The notes beneath the pieces are model-generated. The model saw only the letters and a list, made by a program, of their open reading frames with translations, was not told the DNA's origin and did no database searches. A stretch of 17,900 bases of DNA, from positions 1 to 17,900 of the forward strand of contig DAIOCN010000040.1 of the NCBI GenBank assembly GCA_036747295.1, given 5' to 3'. This stretch comes from UBA4736 sp002404015. Its GTDB lineage: Bacteria; Chloroflexota; Dormibacteria; Dormibacterales; Dormibacteraceae. Below are positions 1 through 6,522 of the stretch, in pieces. Each line of letters begins with the position of its first letter. The first letter of the stretch is position 1. Both the position numbers and the translations under genes were made by a program.

Positions 1-44
1 TCGCTCAGCGATAACTACCGCCTATCCGATTGACATAGGAGCGT

Positions 45-189
45 CTCCCCCCGCAGGCGGGGGGAGGAATAGGAAGCAGGACCCCTCCCTCCGCTTGCGG
101 GGGGAGGTTGGGAGAGGGGCGCAGGCGGGGGGAGGAATAGGACAGCAGGACCCCTCCCTCCGCTTGCGGGGGGAGGTTGGGAGGGGGGC
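45..189. repeat. Tandem GC-rich palindromic repeat (REP-like), two copies of about 68 bp
   Basis: Two near-identical units lie head to tail at 53-120 and 121-189. They differ by a one-base indel and a single A/G substitution. Each contains an imperfect hairpin of 11-base arms (84-94 with 97-107; 153-163 with 166-176; TT loop, one T opposite G). The first copy is also preceded by a perfect 10-base-arm hairpin at 45-54/57-66. The same core (arms ending CCGC/GCGG, then GGGGAGG) recurs at 15049-15072, so this is a dispersed family. Nothing codes convincingly in 1-211. Confidence 0.8.
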
Positions 190-211
190 GCCTAGGGTCG
201 GGACACTGGGC

Positions 212-697
212 TCACGTGCCCGAACAGGTGACCTGGCCGACGAGCTTGGTCAGGTCCGGGCTGCCGACCTGGCCAACGCTGAGGTCCAGGTAGGCCCCCC
301 AGAGGAGGTCGAAGCTCTGCGGCCCCGGCCCGAGCAGCTTGACGGTGTCGCCGCCGGTCACCAGGGCGAGGACCGTCTGGTCCGAGCGGATCGACACGGT
401 GCCCGGGGTGGCCCCACCCAGCACCCCGTCGGCCGTGATCAGGTCCTGGGGTCCCCGGGGATCGCCGGCGATCACGCTGGACCTGGGACGGCAGTGGATC
501 TGGCTGAACGTGAAGCAGCCCTGGTGGCCTCCCGTGAGGCGCAGCCCCGCGCAGGCGGTGGTCGGCGGGGTCGGTCCAGGAACCGGTCCGCCGAGCACGT
601 CGGTGGGCCGCCAGCCATGGCTGACAAGCACCAGAGCTACGGCCGCCGCCAGGCAGGCGACGGCCACGAAACCATAAAAACGAGGCACATAGGGCAC
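212..697 (-). CDS. Hypothetical exported or membrane-anchored protein, 161 aa
   Basis: I do not recognise a family. The N-terminus has a short basic/aromatic stretch followed by one strong hydrophobic segment at about residues 8-26 (FYGFVAVACLAAAVALVLV), consistent with a signal peptide or signal anchor. The remainder is Gly/Pro/Thr-rich and likely extracytoplasmic, with four cysteines (about residues 49, 61, 69 and 158) that could form disulfides. The start is GTG at 697; a second GTG at 688 is equally possible. The gene follows the RDD-family gene on the same strand after a 73-base gap, so co-transcription is plausible. Overlapping open frames on both strands have arginine/proline-rich compositions typical of antisense shadows; the hydrophobic helix is the main reason for choosing this frame. 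Confidence 0.6.
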   Translation of the reverse strand: MPYVPRFYGFVAVACLAAAVALVLVSHGWRPTDVLGGPVPGPTPPTTACAGLRLTGGHQGCFTFSQIHCRPRSSVIAGDPRGPQDLITADGVLGGATPGTVSIRSDQTVLALVTGGDTVKLLGPGPQSFDLLWGAYLDLSVGQVGSPDLTKLVGQVTCSGT

Positions 698-770
698 GCC
701 ACGCGGATTAGACGCCTATTCGGACCAGTCCCGAACACCCAAAAGGCAGTAAGAAGGCCAGAGCCGGGGC

Positions 771-1448
771 TCAGTCTGCCCGCAAGACCACGGTCGCCGA
801 GGCGCGGCCGCCACCGATCAGCCGGATCAGCGCCTGGCCGCGACCGACCGGCCGCCCGTCCAGCGCGGCTACGCGCAGGCCCAGCGCCCGCTGGCCGAGG
901 GTGCGGCCGGCCAGCGTCCAGCAGGTCGCCCGGTAGGCGGCGGCCAGGGCGAGCGCCGAGCGGACCGGCCGCTGGGGCCGGAGCAGCGCGATCACACCCA
1001 GGCAGAGCCCAAGGTCGACAGCCGCCGCCGCCCGGACCCTGCCCGGCTCCGCCGGCGGGCCGGCGGCAGGCTCGGGGCCGCGCAGCCGCAGCAGGTACAG
1101 TCGAGTGATCAGGTGGTGGAGCGGCAGCTGGACCAACCGGTAGAGGGGCCCCGGCAGCAGCGGCCGGTAGTCGTCCACGATCGCACGCAGCTCGCCGTCG
1201 CTCCAGCTGTAGCGCAGCTCGCCACCCGGGGAGCGGGCGATCAGGCCGCCGGTGATCTCCCAGCACCAGCCGCCTGGCGTCGCCCGGGGCGGCCCGAAGG
1301 AGAGCAAGGTGAGCGGTCCCAGCTCGATCCGGCGACCTCGGGCGCGCAGGAGGCCGAGCGTCAGGCGCCGAATCTCCACCCAGAACAAGTCGCGCAACTG
1401 CTCCGCCGGTGGTTCGCGCGGGGCGGCCGCGGTGTCTTCGACGGTCAC
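771..1448 (-). CDS. RDD family membrane protein, 225 aa
   Basis: The C-terminal half (about residues 135-220) has the RDD-family pattern: an Asp at the start of a hydrophobic helix (AVDLGLCLGVIALL), an Arg in the next helix (AAAYRATCW), then the typical TLGQRALGLRV segment, a DGRPVGRGQ stretch and an RLIG motif. The N-terminal ~110 residues form a soluble, Trp-containing region without a recognised domain (WCWEITGG, YSWSDGELRAIVDDY). RDD proteins are poorly understood membrane proteins; some have been linked to ion transport, and nothing here narrows the role. The start is GTG at 1448, 29 bases from the divergently transcribed SRPBCC gene. The RDD assignment is fairly sure; the function is unknown. 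Confidence 0.8.
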   Translation of the reverse strand: MTVEDTAAAPREPPAEQLRDLFWVEIRRLTLGLLRARGRRIELGPLTLLSFGPPRATPGGWCWEITGGLIARSPGGELRYSWSDGELRAIVDDYRPLLPGPLYRLVQLPLHHLITRLYLLRLRGPEPAAGPPAEPGRVRAAAAVDLGLCLGVIALLRPQRPVRSALALAAAYRATCWTLAGRTLGQRALGLRVAALDGRPVGRGQALIRLIGGGRASATVVLRAD

Positions 1449-1465
1449 GGAGTAGCCGATCCCGC

Positions 1466-1472
1466 CAACATA
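1466..1472. promoter_or_regulatory. Possible overlapping divergent -10 elements
   Basis: Only 29 bases separate the divergent starts at 1448 and 1478. On the plus strand CAACAT (1466-1471) lies 6 bases before the ATG at 1478, fitting a leaderless transcript. On the minus strand TATGTT (1472-1467) fits TAnnnT and would give a leader of about 10 bases for the RDD gene. Neither start has a clear Shine-Dalgarno sequence. No -35 box is evident, so this rests on spacing alone. Confidence 0.3.
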
Positions 1473-1477
1473 AGCCC

Positions 1478-1930
1478 ATGGCCGAGCGTGTGTTCTCCGC
1501 CCGGGTTCACATGGACCGCCCCCCGGAGACCGTTTTCCGATGGGTGTCCGACTACCGGAACGTGCCTCGGGTGTTGGAGGGTGTGACCCGCTGGCGCCCT
1601 GTCGACCAGCAGACCACGGGCGAGGGCGCCCGCTTCGACGTGAAGATGGAGGCGCTCGGCCTGCCGCTGGAGAACGTCCTCGTCCTCAACACCTGGCAGG
1701 AGCCGCGCGCCATCGCCTGGCGGTCCGAGTCGGGCATTATCCCCCAGCGCGGAGGCTGGCTGTTCCGGCGCCGCGGCGACGGCACCGACGTGGTTCTGGA
1801 GATCGCCTACACACCGCCCGGCGGCGCGGTGGGCGGGATCCTCGCCAGCACCGTGGACTCGACCGTCAGGCGACGGTTGGAACGGGCTCTGGAAGGGATG
1901 AAGGAGATCCTGGAGGCGGACGCGGCGTAA
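1478..1930 (+). CDS. SRPBCC (START-like, polyketide cyclase/COQ10-type) protein, 150 aa
   Basis: The length and pattern match small single-domain SRPBCC proteins, which fold as a helix-grip barrel around a hydrophobic ligand cavity. The N-terminal strand (VFSARVHMDRPPETVFRWVSD) gives the usual strand followed by the 'P.E.VF.WVSDY.N.P' helix. A central set of strands (residues ~50-120) follows, then a long C-terminal amphipathic helix (about residues 125-146, TVRRRLERALEGMKEIL) that would close the cavity. The ATG at 1478 is chosen because the domain starts immediately after it; the frame is open further upstream but would run into the RDD gene. The ligand is unknown. The 3' end overlaps the convergent MFS gene by 65 bases. 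Confidence 0.85.
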   Translation: MAERVFSARVHMDRPPETVFRWVSDYRNVPRVLEGVTRWRPVDQQTTGEGARFDVKMEALGLPLENVLVLNTWQEPRAIAWRSESGIIPQRGGWLFRRRGDGTDVVLEIAYTPPGGAVGGILASTVDSTVRRRLERALEGMKEILEADAA

Positions 1931-3137
1931 GCCAGGTGGCGAGGGCCGCCAGCACGAACGCACCGCTTGTCAGCCACAGCGCCAGTTCGTAGCCGTGCAG
2001 GCGATCGTACATGGCGCCCGCCACGACCGGCCCGATCGCGGCGGCGATCGCCACCGGCAGGCCCTGGGTGGCGGTGATGGCGCCAAAAGCGCGGCGGCCG
2101 AACTGGTCGGCCATCGTCGAGGCGCGCAGGGGTGAGACGGCGCCGAAGCCGATCCCGTAGGCCACGACGAAGGCCCAGAGGATGACGGCGGACGAGGCCA
2201 GAGCGAGCAGCGCGACCCCGGCCGCCTGCACCACGCAGCACACGGCCAGGAGGGACTGGGGGCTGATCCGCTCGCTGACCCGGTTGATGATGTAGCGGCC
2301 GGGCAGGCTGGCCACCCCCAGCAGGCCCGCTGCCGAGGCCGCGAACACGGGGTCGTAGCCGCGCCCGATCATGTAGGCGACCTGGTGGGTCAGAAGCACC
2401 GCGTGCGCCAGCCCGCCGAGCGCCGCGGAGATGGTCAGCGTCCAGAAGGGCAGGCCGCGCGCCGCCTCGCCCATGACCGCTCCCCGGATCGGCTCGGGCT
2501 CGACGGCCCCGCCTGGCTCGCCGTCCGGCAGCAGGCCCATGTCCTCCGGGCGGCGGCGAACCGCCAGCAGGTGAATGGGGAGGGCGACCAGGAGCTGGAC
2601 CAGGCCGAATACCACCACCGTCTCCCGCCAGCCAAGGCGCGGCACCAGCACGCCGGCCAGCGGGATGAAGATCGGCGAGGCGAGGCCGCCCAACAGCGTG
2701 AGGAGGGCCAGCGCGGAGCCGCGACGGCGGACGAACCAGTTGGTTATCACGATGAAGGTCGTGGGATAGAAGGTCAGGGCGTTGGCGATCGCGATGCAGC
2801 CCGACCAGAGCCCGTACAGCTGCCAGAGCTGGTGCACCTGGGAGAGGCCGATCAGTGCCAGCCCAGCCACCGCGGAACCCAGGGCCATGAGCAGGCGCGC
2901 CCCGCGCCGATCCACTATGCGGCCCGAGACCAGGCCGATCAGACCGGCGCTGACGAAGGTCAGCGAGTAGGCACCCGAGATCTGAGCCCGGCTCCAGCCG
3001 AAGTCGTGCTGGATCGGGACGACGAGCACCTGGAAGAGGTACTGGGTGGTGCCGTAGGACACGACGGTCGTGATCCCGAGGGCCCAGACCAGGACCCAGC
3101 CGTAGTACATCCGGCGGCCGGTGGCTTCGGCGGGCAC
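1866..3137 (-). CDS. MFS transporter, 12-helix, oxalate/formate- or monocarboxylate-like, 423 aa
   Basis: The first helix begins YYGWVLVW and the following loop has FGWSRAQISGAYSL, the pattern of the MFS_1 branch that includes OFA and MCT-like carriers. The loop between helices 2 and 3 carries the MFS signature (GRIVDRRGARLLM, about residues 72-84). Roughly twelve hydrophobic segments are visible, with a long hydrophilic loop around residues 195-225 separating the two halves. The substrate cannot be assigned; small organic anions are likely from the subfamily. The start is GTG at 3137, with AAAGAT (3150-3145) seven bases upstream fitting a leaderless message; ATG at 3110 is an alternative that still keeps helix 1. 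It is divergent from the serine hydrolase gene at 3200. Confidence 0.88.
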   Translation of the reverse strand: MPAEATGRRMYYGWVLVWALGITTVVSYGTTQYLFQVLVVPIQHDFGWSRAQISGAYSLTFVSAGLIGLVSGRIVDRRGARLLMALGSAVAGLALIGLSQVHQLWQLYGLWSGCIAIANALTFYPTTFIVITNWFVRRRGSALALLTLLGGLASPIFIPLAGVLVPRLGWRETVVVFGLVQLLVALPIHLLAVRRRPEDMGLLPDGEPGGAVEPEPIRGAVMGEAARGLPFWTLTISAALGGLAHAVLLTHQVAYMIGRGYDPVFAASAAGLLGVASLPGRYIINRVSERISPQSLLAVCCVVQAAGVALLALASSAVILWAFVVAYGIGFGAVSPLRASTMADQFGRRAFGAITATQGLPVAIAAAIGPVVAGAMYDRLHGYELALWLTSGAFVLAALATWLTPRPPPGSPSSLPEPVPTVA

Positions 3138-3199
3138 TTACGAAATCTTTACCCATTACACATGTCCGGCTCAGGCGTCGCTGCAAACCTCCAGTCACG

Positions 3200-4168
3200 A
3201 TGTTGGGGACGGGGCGGCGCAGAGCCTTCCGGGTGGCGCTGGCGGCGGTGGTTTCGGTGGCCGCCCTGCTCATGGTCGGCGCCAGTCTGCAGCAAGTCCA
3301 GGCCGTCGATCGAGGCCAGGCCGGGGCAACCGCGATCCCGACCGCTCAGCCGGTGGCGGACACCCCGGCACCGCCCGAGCCGACCCCGGCGCCCACGCCG
3401 GCCCCCCGGGCCCTGCCCTCGCTGGACGCGTTGGGTGCTCAGATCGCGAGCTTGGCCCAGGCCCAAAGCGCGACCGTCAGCGTCAGCCTCATCGAGCTGG
3501 CTGGGACCCAGCCTCGGTCGTGGTCCGCCGCCGGCGACAGCTCGATGGTGGCGGCCAGCACCTACAAGCTGCCGCTGCTGATGGCCGAGGCCCAGGGCAT
3601 CGCGGCCGGCACCATCCACTCCACGGACGTTCTCTGCTACATCGACGCGGACTGGGAGGACGGCTGGTTCAGCGACTACGTCGACGGCTTGTGCTTCAGC
3701 CGGGCGGAGCTCGACAAGCGCGCGGGCACCTACTCGGACAACACGGCCGCTCACATCCTGGTCCGCTACATGGGCGGAACCGACAAGCTGAACCAGTACG
3801 CGCGGGCCCACGGCGCCACGGAGTCCCAGTTCTACGACCCCAACCAGACCACTGCCAACGACCTCGCGCGGCTGCTGGCCAACGAGCAGGCGGGCGCGGC
3901 CGGAGGCGCCGGTGCCCAGCAGTACCTGTACCCGCTGCTGACCCACACCCAGTACGAGAGCGGAGTTCCGGCGGGCGTCCCGGCCACCACGACCGTTGTC
4001 CACAAGATCGGCGATCTCGACCAGAGCGTGAACGACGCGGCGATCGTGCTGAACGGACCCCAGGGGGCCTACGTGCTGGTCGTGATGGTGGACATGGCGG
4101 AGGGCGATGGCTGGTCCCTGATCTCCCAGATCTCGAACCTGGTCTGGCAGTTGGAAGCCGCCCGCTGA
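3200..4168 (+). CDS. Secreted class A beta-lactamase-fold serine hydrolase, 322 aa
   Basis: A basic N-terminus and hydrophobic stretch (about residues 9-34) form a signal peptide or anchor, followed by a Pro/Ala-rich linker at ~56-70. The catalytic domain has the class A order of motifs: S120-T-Y-K123 (SxxK nucleophile and base), S179-D-N181, and H268-K-I-G271 in place of KTG. The region that should hold the omega-loop ExxLN (Glu166) instead reads QFYDPNQTTANDL, with no matching Glu. Without that Glu, efficient deacylation of beta-lactams is not expected, so a DD-peptidase, esterase or other wall-associated role is more likely than resistance. It is transcribed away from the MFS gene across a 62-base gap. 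The ATG at 3200 gives a good signal peptide. Confidence 0.85.
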   Translation: MLGTGRRRAFRVALAAVVSVAALLMVGASLQQVQAVDRGQAGATAIPTAQPVADTPAPPEPTPAPTPAPRALPSLDALGAQIASLAQAQSATVSVSLIELAGTQPRSWSAAGDSSMVAASTYKLPLLMAEAQGIAAGTIHSTDVLCYIDADWEDGWFSDYVDGLCFSRAELDKRAGTYSDNTAAHILVRYMGGTDKLNQYARAHGATESQFYDPNQTTANDLARLLANEQAGAAGGAGAQQYLYPLLTHTQYESGVPAGVPATTTVVHKIGDLDQSVNDAAIVLNGPQGAYVLVVMVDMAEGDGWSLISQISNLVWQLEAAR

Positions 4169-4244
4169 GGCAATCCTCGCCGGATGCCCCTTCCACGTCA
4201 ACGGATTTTGACTAGCACTAGAAACCCAGTACTCAGAGGCGAAA

Positions 4245-4268
4245 GGGGAGGCCCCAGCGGGCCTTTCC
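4245..4268 (+). terminator. Candidate hairpin downstream of the serine hydrolase
   Basis: Bases 4245-4254 pair with 4259-4268 around a CAGC loop: ten pairs, including two G-T wobbles. There is no run of T after it, only a pyrimidine-rich tail, so it is a weak intrinsic terminator at best. Bases 4252-4257 (CCCCAG) could alternatively pair with 4275-4280 (CTGGGG), giving two mutually exclusive structures in the 152-base gap. No other feature is clear in that gap apart from the -10-like element at 4307. Confidence 0.35.
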
Positions 4269-4306
4269 CTTCCTCTGGGGAAACTCCCTCGCACCCCGCC
4301 GCCCCA

Positions 4307-4312
4307 TAAGCT
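4307..4312 (+). promoter_or_regulatory. Candidate -10 element (TAAGCT) for the split-barrel/fdhD pair
   Basis: TAAGCT matches TAnnnT and ends eight bases before the GTG at 4321. No Shine-Dalgarno sequence is visible, so a leaderless transcript starting at or near the GTG is inferred. No good -35 box is seen. Confidence 0.4.
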
Positions 4313-4320
4313 GGTTCGGA

Positions 4321-5220
4321 GTGAAGCTCGACAGCGAGATGGCCGGCCTCCTGGGCGAGGCCCGGATCGGGATGCTGGCCCTCAACAGCGGTCGCTACCC
4401 GCTCGTCAACCCGGCCGCCTTCCACTTCGGGGGTGGTTCGGTGTGGATGACGACCTCCCGGCATGCGGTCAAGGTCTCGATGGCGCGTCGCGACCCTCGG
4501 GCCGCCTTCCTGGTGGAATCCGGCCGCCGGGCCATGCTCTTCCAGGGACTCCTGGACGTGTACGACCTGCGCAGCATCTCCGGCCAGGTCCGCGCCGCCA
4601 TGGACGCTCCCAGCTTCGCCTGGAACATGGCCGGGTACACCCTCAAGAACGCCGGGTTCGTGGGCGGCTACCTCCTCGACCTGGCTGCCATCCCCCGTGA
4701 GTGGTGGCCCCAGAACCGGGTCGTCCTGCGACTTCGCCCGGACCGGGCCCGCGCGATGCGCTCGACCGAGGTCGCCCGGCCCGAGCGCGCACTTCCGCCG
4801 GGGCTCCCGGCGGAGCTGGCGCGCCAGCTCGCGCGCAAGCGAATCGCCTACCTCTCCTGGGGCGCGACCGGCTCGCCGGTCCTGGCGCCGGCGATGTGGG
4901 CGTTGGACGGCGGGGACATCGTGGCCTGGCTGCCGGAGGGCGGGGCCCGGGCCCCGGCCAGCGAGGTCTCCGCAGCCCTGGTCGTGGAGTCGCACCATCC
5001 CTACCGGGCCACGCGCATGGTCGGCAGCTGCTTTCGCGGCCGGCTGCGCCCGGACCCCGGCGCCGCCGAGGCGATCGAGGAGAGGTACGGCGTCCAGCTG
5101 GCAGTTGGCGGCACGGCCGTGCGCCTGGACCTCGAGCGCGCCACCTGGTGGCGGGGCTTCGAAGTGCACACCACTCCCATCGGGAGCCCGGCCCCGGCGG
5201 GCGTACCATCTCCGCGATGA
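4321..5220 (+). CDS. Duplicated split-barrel flavin/F420-type (pyridoxamine-phosphate-oxidase-like) protein, 299 aa
   Basis: Residues ~7-65 show the opening strands of a PNPOx-like split barrel: a helix, then ARIGMLAL, a PLVNPAAFHF strand pair, VWMTTSRHAVK and DPRAAFLVE. A second segment from about residue 170 repeats the order (KRIAYLSW, PVLAPAMWAL, IVAWLPEG, SAALVVES), so the protein looks like two barrels fused in tandem. Single-domain relatives are about 130-160 aa and bind FMN, F420, biliverdin or haem; which cofactor applies here cannot be told. The stop overlaps the fdhD start (ATGA), so the two genes are translationally coupled and probably act in a shared redox context. The start is GTG. 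The fold call is fairly sure; the reaction is unknown. Confidence 0.72.
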   Translation: MKLDSEMAGLLGEARIGMLALNSGRYPLVNPAAFHFGGGSVWMTTSRHAVKVSMARRDPRAAFLVESGRRAMLFQGLLDVYDLRSISGQVRAAMDAPSFAWNMAGYTLKNAGFVGGYLLDLAAIPREWWPQNRVVLRLRPDRARAMRSTEVARPERALPPGLPAELARQLARKRIAYLSWGATGSPVLAPAMWALDGGDIVAWLPEGGARAPASEVSAALVVESHHPYRATRMVGSCFRGRLRPDPGAAEAIEERYGVQLAVGGTAVRLDLERATWWRGFEVHTTPIGSPAPAGVPSPR

Positions 5221-6053
5221 CGCGGCCTCAGGCTCCCGACGTCGCGACCCAGCGCTGGCGGGCGGGCGCCTGGGAAGAGGCCGGCGACCGCCTCGCCGCT
5301 GAGGAGCCCCTGCAGCTGATCATCGACGGCCGGCCGCTCAGCATCGTCATGCGGACCCCGGGCCACGACCTGGAGCTGGCCCTCGGCCTGCTCTGGGCGG
5401 AGCGCGTCCTGACCAGCCCGTCGGACGTCATCTCGGCCTCCATCAGCGCCGAGTCCGGCGAGGCGGAGGAGCGCCTGGACCTGCGCCTCGACCTCCTGGA
5501 GTCGAACCAGGTCGAGCTGCGCCTGAAGCCTGGCCGGGGCCGCCTGCCCGAGCGTTCGTTCCTGCAGAGCTCGGCCTGCGGCGTTTGCGGGGCGACCACC
5601 TTGGAGTCGCTGGCCCTCGACTTCGAGCCCCTTCCGGCCGGCCCCCGGTTCGACCCCGCCCTGCTGCCCGGCCTGGCCGAGCGGCTGCGTGCCGAGCAGC
5701 GCCTGTTCGACCAGACGGGCGGGCTGCACGCCGCCGGGCTGTTCACGGCAGACGGCGAGCTGGTCACTCTGCGGGAGGATATCGGCCGCCACAACGCGGT
5801 CGACAAGGTCGTGGGGCGGGCGCTCCTGGACGGGCTGCTGCCCGCCTCCCGGCACGTGCTGGCGGTCAGCGGCCGGGGCGGCTACGAGATCATCCAGAAG
5901 GCGGTGGCCGCCGGCATCCCGCTGGTCGCCGCGGTGGGCGCGCCCAGCAGCCTGGCTGTCGCCACCGCCCGGCGCTTCAACCTCACCCTGGTGGGCTTTC
6001 TCAGAGAAGGCCGCTTCAACGTCTACTCGGCGCCCGAACGGCTTCGCGGGTAG
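5217..6053 (+). CDS. fdhD: FdhD, sulfurtransferase for formate dehydrogenase cofactor
   Basis: FdhD transfers sulfur from a cysteine desulfurase (IscS in E. coli) to the bis-MGD molybdenum cofactor and is needed for active formate dehydrogenase. The 278-residue protein has the C121-G-V-C124 motif on the mobile loop, preceded by RSFLQSSA, and the conserved EDIGRHNAVDKVVG block (about residues 188-201). It also has the SGRGGYEIIQKA and GAPSSLAVATA segments of the cofactor-binding Rossmann-like half. The ATG at 5217 is chosen because it overlaps the upstream stop and the family-like sequence begins just after it; the frame is open upstream but is an antisense-like shadow inside the previous gene. 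No formate dehydrogenase gene lies in the window, so its client is encoded elsewhere. Confidence 0.95.
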   Translation: MTRPQAPDVATQRWRAGAWEEAGDRLAAEEPLQLIIDGRPLSIVMRTPGHDLELALGLLWAERVLTSPSDVISASISAESGEAEERLDLRLDLLESNQVELRLKPGRGRLPERSFLQSSACGVCGATTLESLALDFEPLPAGPRFDPALLPGLAERLRAEQRLFDQTGGLHAAGLFTADGELVTLREDIGRHNAVDKVVGRALLDGLLPASRHVLAVSGRGGYEIIQKAVAAGIPLVAAVGAPSSLAVATARRFNLTLVGFLREGRFNVYSAPERLRG

Positions 6054-6073
6054 CGGATCGCAACTCCGATCGC

Positions 6074-6079
6074 TACGCT
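6074..6079 (+). promoter_or_regulatory. Candidate -10 element (TACGCT)
   Basis: TACGCT fits TAnnnT and ends seven bases before the ATG at 6087, the same spacing seen at 4307 and 13715. It lies 20 bases after the fdhD stop, so the small exported protein may have its own leaderless transcript. Confidence 0.35.
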
Positions 6080-6086
6080 CAACGTG

Positions 6087-6458
6087 ATGGCTGGCACAGA
6101 GACCCACCGGGTACTGCTGTTCGCCGCCGCGGCCGGTGCCGCGCTGATCGCGGCTGCATGCGCAGCCACGCCGGCCCCCGGCGGCGTGAAGTCGGGCAGT
6201 GTCCAGGTGAGGAGCGCGGGCAGTGTCGGCGTCCAGGCGCCCGCCCCCAACCTTCAGCCTGGGGAGTCCGACCTGGGCCAGTCTCGCGGCCAGAACACCG
6301 CGCCGCCCATCAAGGGCCAGGCGCCCCCGGTTCTGGTGCCGCGCCAGTCGGTCCCGCCGGCTGCAAGCCAGAATCCGCCTGCCGATCGCTGCAGCACGGC
6401 CCAGGCCCTCGGCCCCGGCGGCAAGCGCCTGCCGCTTCCCGCCTGCCTGCCCTCCTGA
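6087..6458 (+). CDS. Small Pro-rich exported protein, possible lipoprotein, 123 aa
   Basis: I do not recognise a family. The N-terminus has a hydrophobic segment (VLLFAAAAGAALIAAACAA) ending in A-A-A-C, a weak lipobox; it could instead be an ordinary signal peptide. The mature part is rich in Pro, Gln, Ala and Gly with no predicted domain, and has two cysteines near the C-terminus (in DRCSTA and PACLPS) that may pair. GTG at 6084 is an alternative start three bases upstream. The gene ends 14 bases before a strong terminator and converges on the large Asp-box protein. Codon use resembles its neighbours. It is probably a real exported protein because of the signal sequence and the terminator. 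Confidence 0.65.
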   Translation: MAGTETHRVLLFAAAAGAALIAAACAATPAPGGVKSGSVQVRSAGSVGVQAPAPNLQPGESDLGQSRGQNTAPPIKGQAPPVLVPRQSVPPAASQNPPADRCSTAQALGPGGKRLPLPACLPS

Positions 6459-6472
6459 TCAGGGGAAACGAA

Positions 6473-6502
6473 GGAGGGCGCCCCGGGGGCGCCCTCCTTT
6501 TT
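6473..6502 (+). terminator. Intrinsic terminator
   Basis: A perfect ten-base stem (6473-6482 with 6488-6497) closes a CCGGG loop and is followed directly by five T (6498-6502). It is the strongest terminator in the window and lies between the convergent genes ending at 6458 and 6523. The opposite strand lacks a clean T run, so it serves mainly the plus strand. Confidence 0.92.
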
Positions 6503-6522
6503 GGTTCCGCTCGGCGGTCAGG

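Noticed and set aside
1..33. Possible last ten codons of a plus-strand gene ending TGA at 31-33
   Set aside because: Too short to support any call; there is no motif.
45..189. CRISPR array
   Set aside because: Only two contiguous units with no unique spacers; the units are themselves palindromic, which fits REP-like repeats.
95..1108. 337-codon plus-strand frame
   Set aside because: It starts inside the palindromic repeat, is Arg/Pro/Gly-rich and runs antisense to the RDD and exported-protein genes, which have better support.
1807..3273. 488-codon minus-strand frame in another phase of the MFS region
   Set aside because: The overlapping 423-residue frame has twelve membrane segments and MFS motifs; this one is an Arg/Pro-rich shadow.
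3200..4168. Antibiotic-resistance beta-lactamase
   Set aside because: No Glu166 equivalent and KIG in place of KTG; fold membership alone does not support resistance.
4701..5216. Upstream extension of the FdhD frame
   Set aside because: The extension is in-frame but lies within the split-barrel gene and does not resemble FdhD; the ATG overlapping the upstream stop is a better start.
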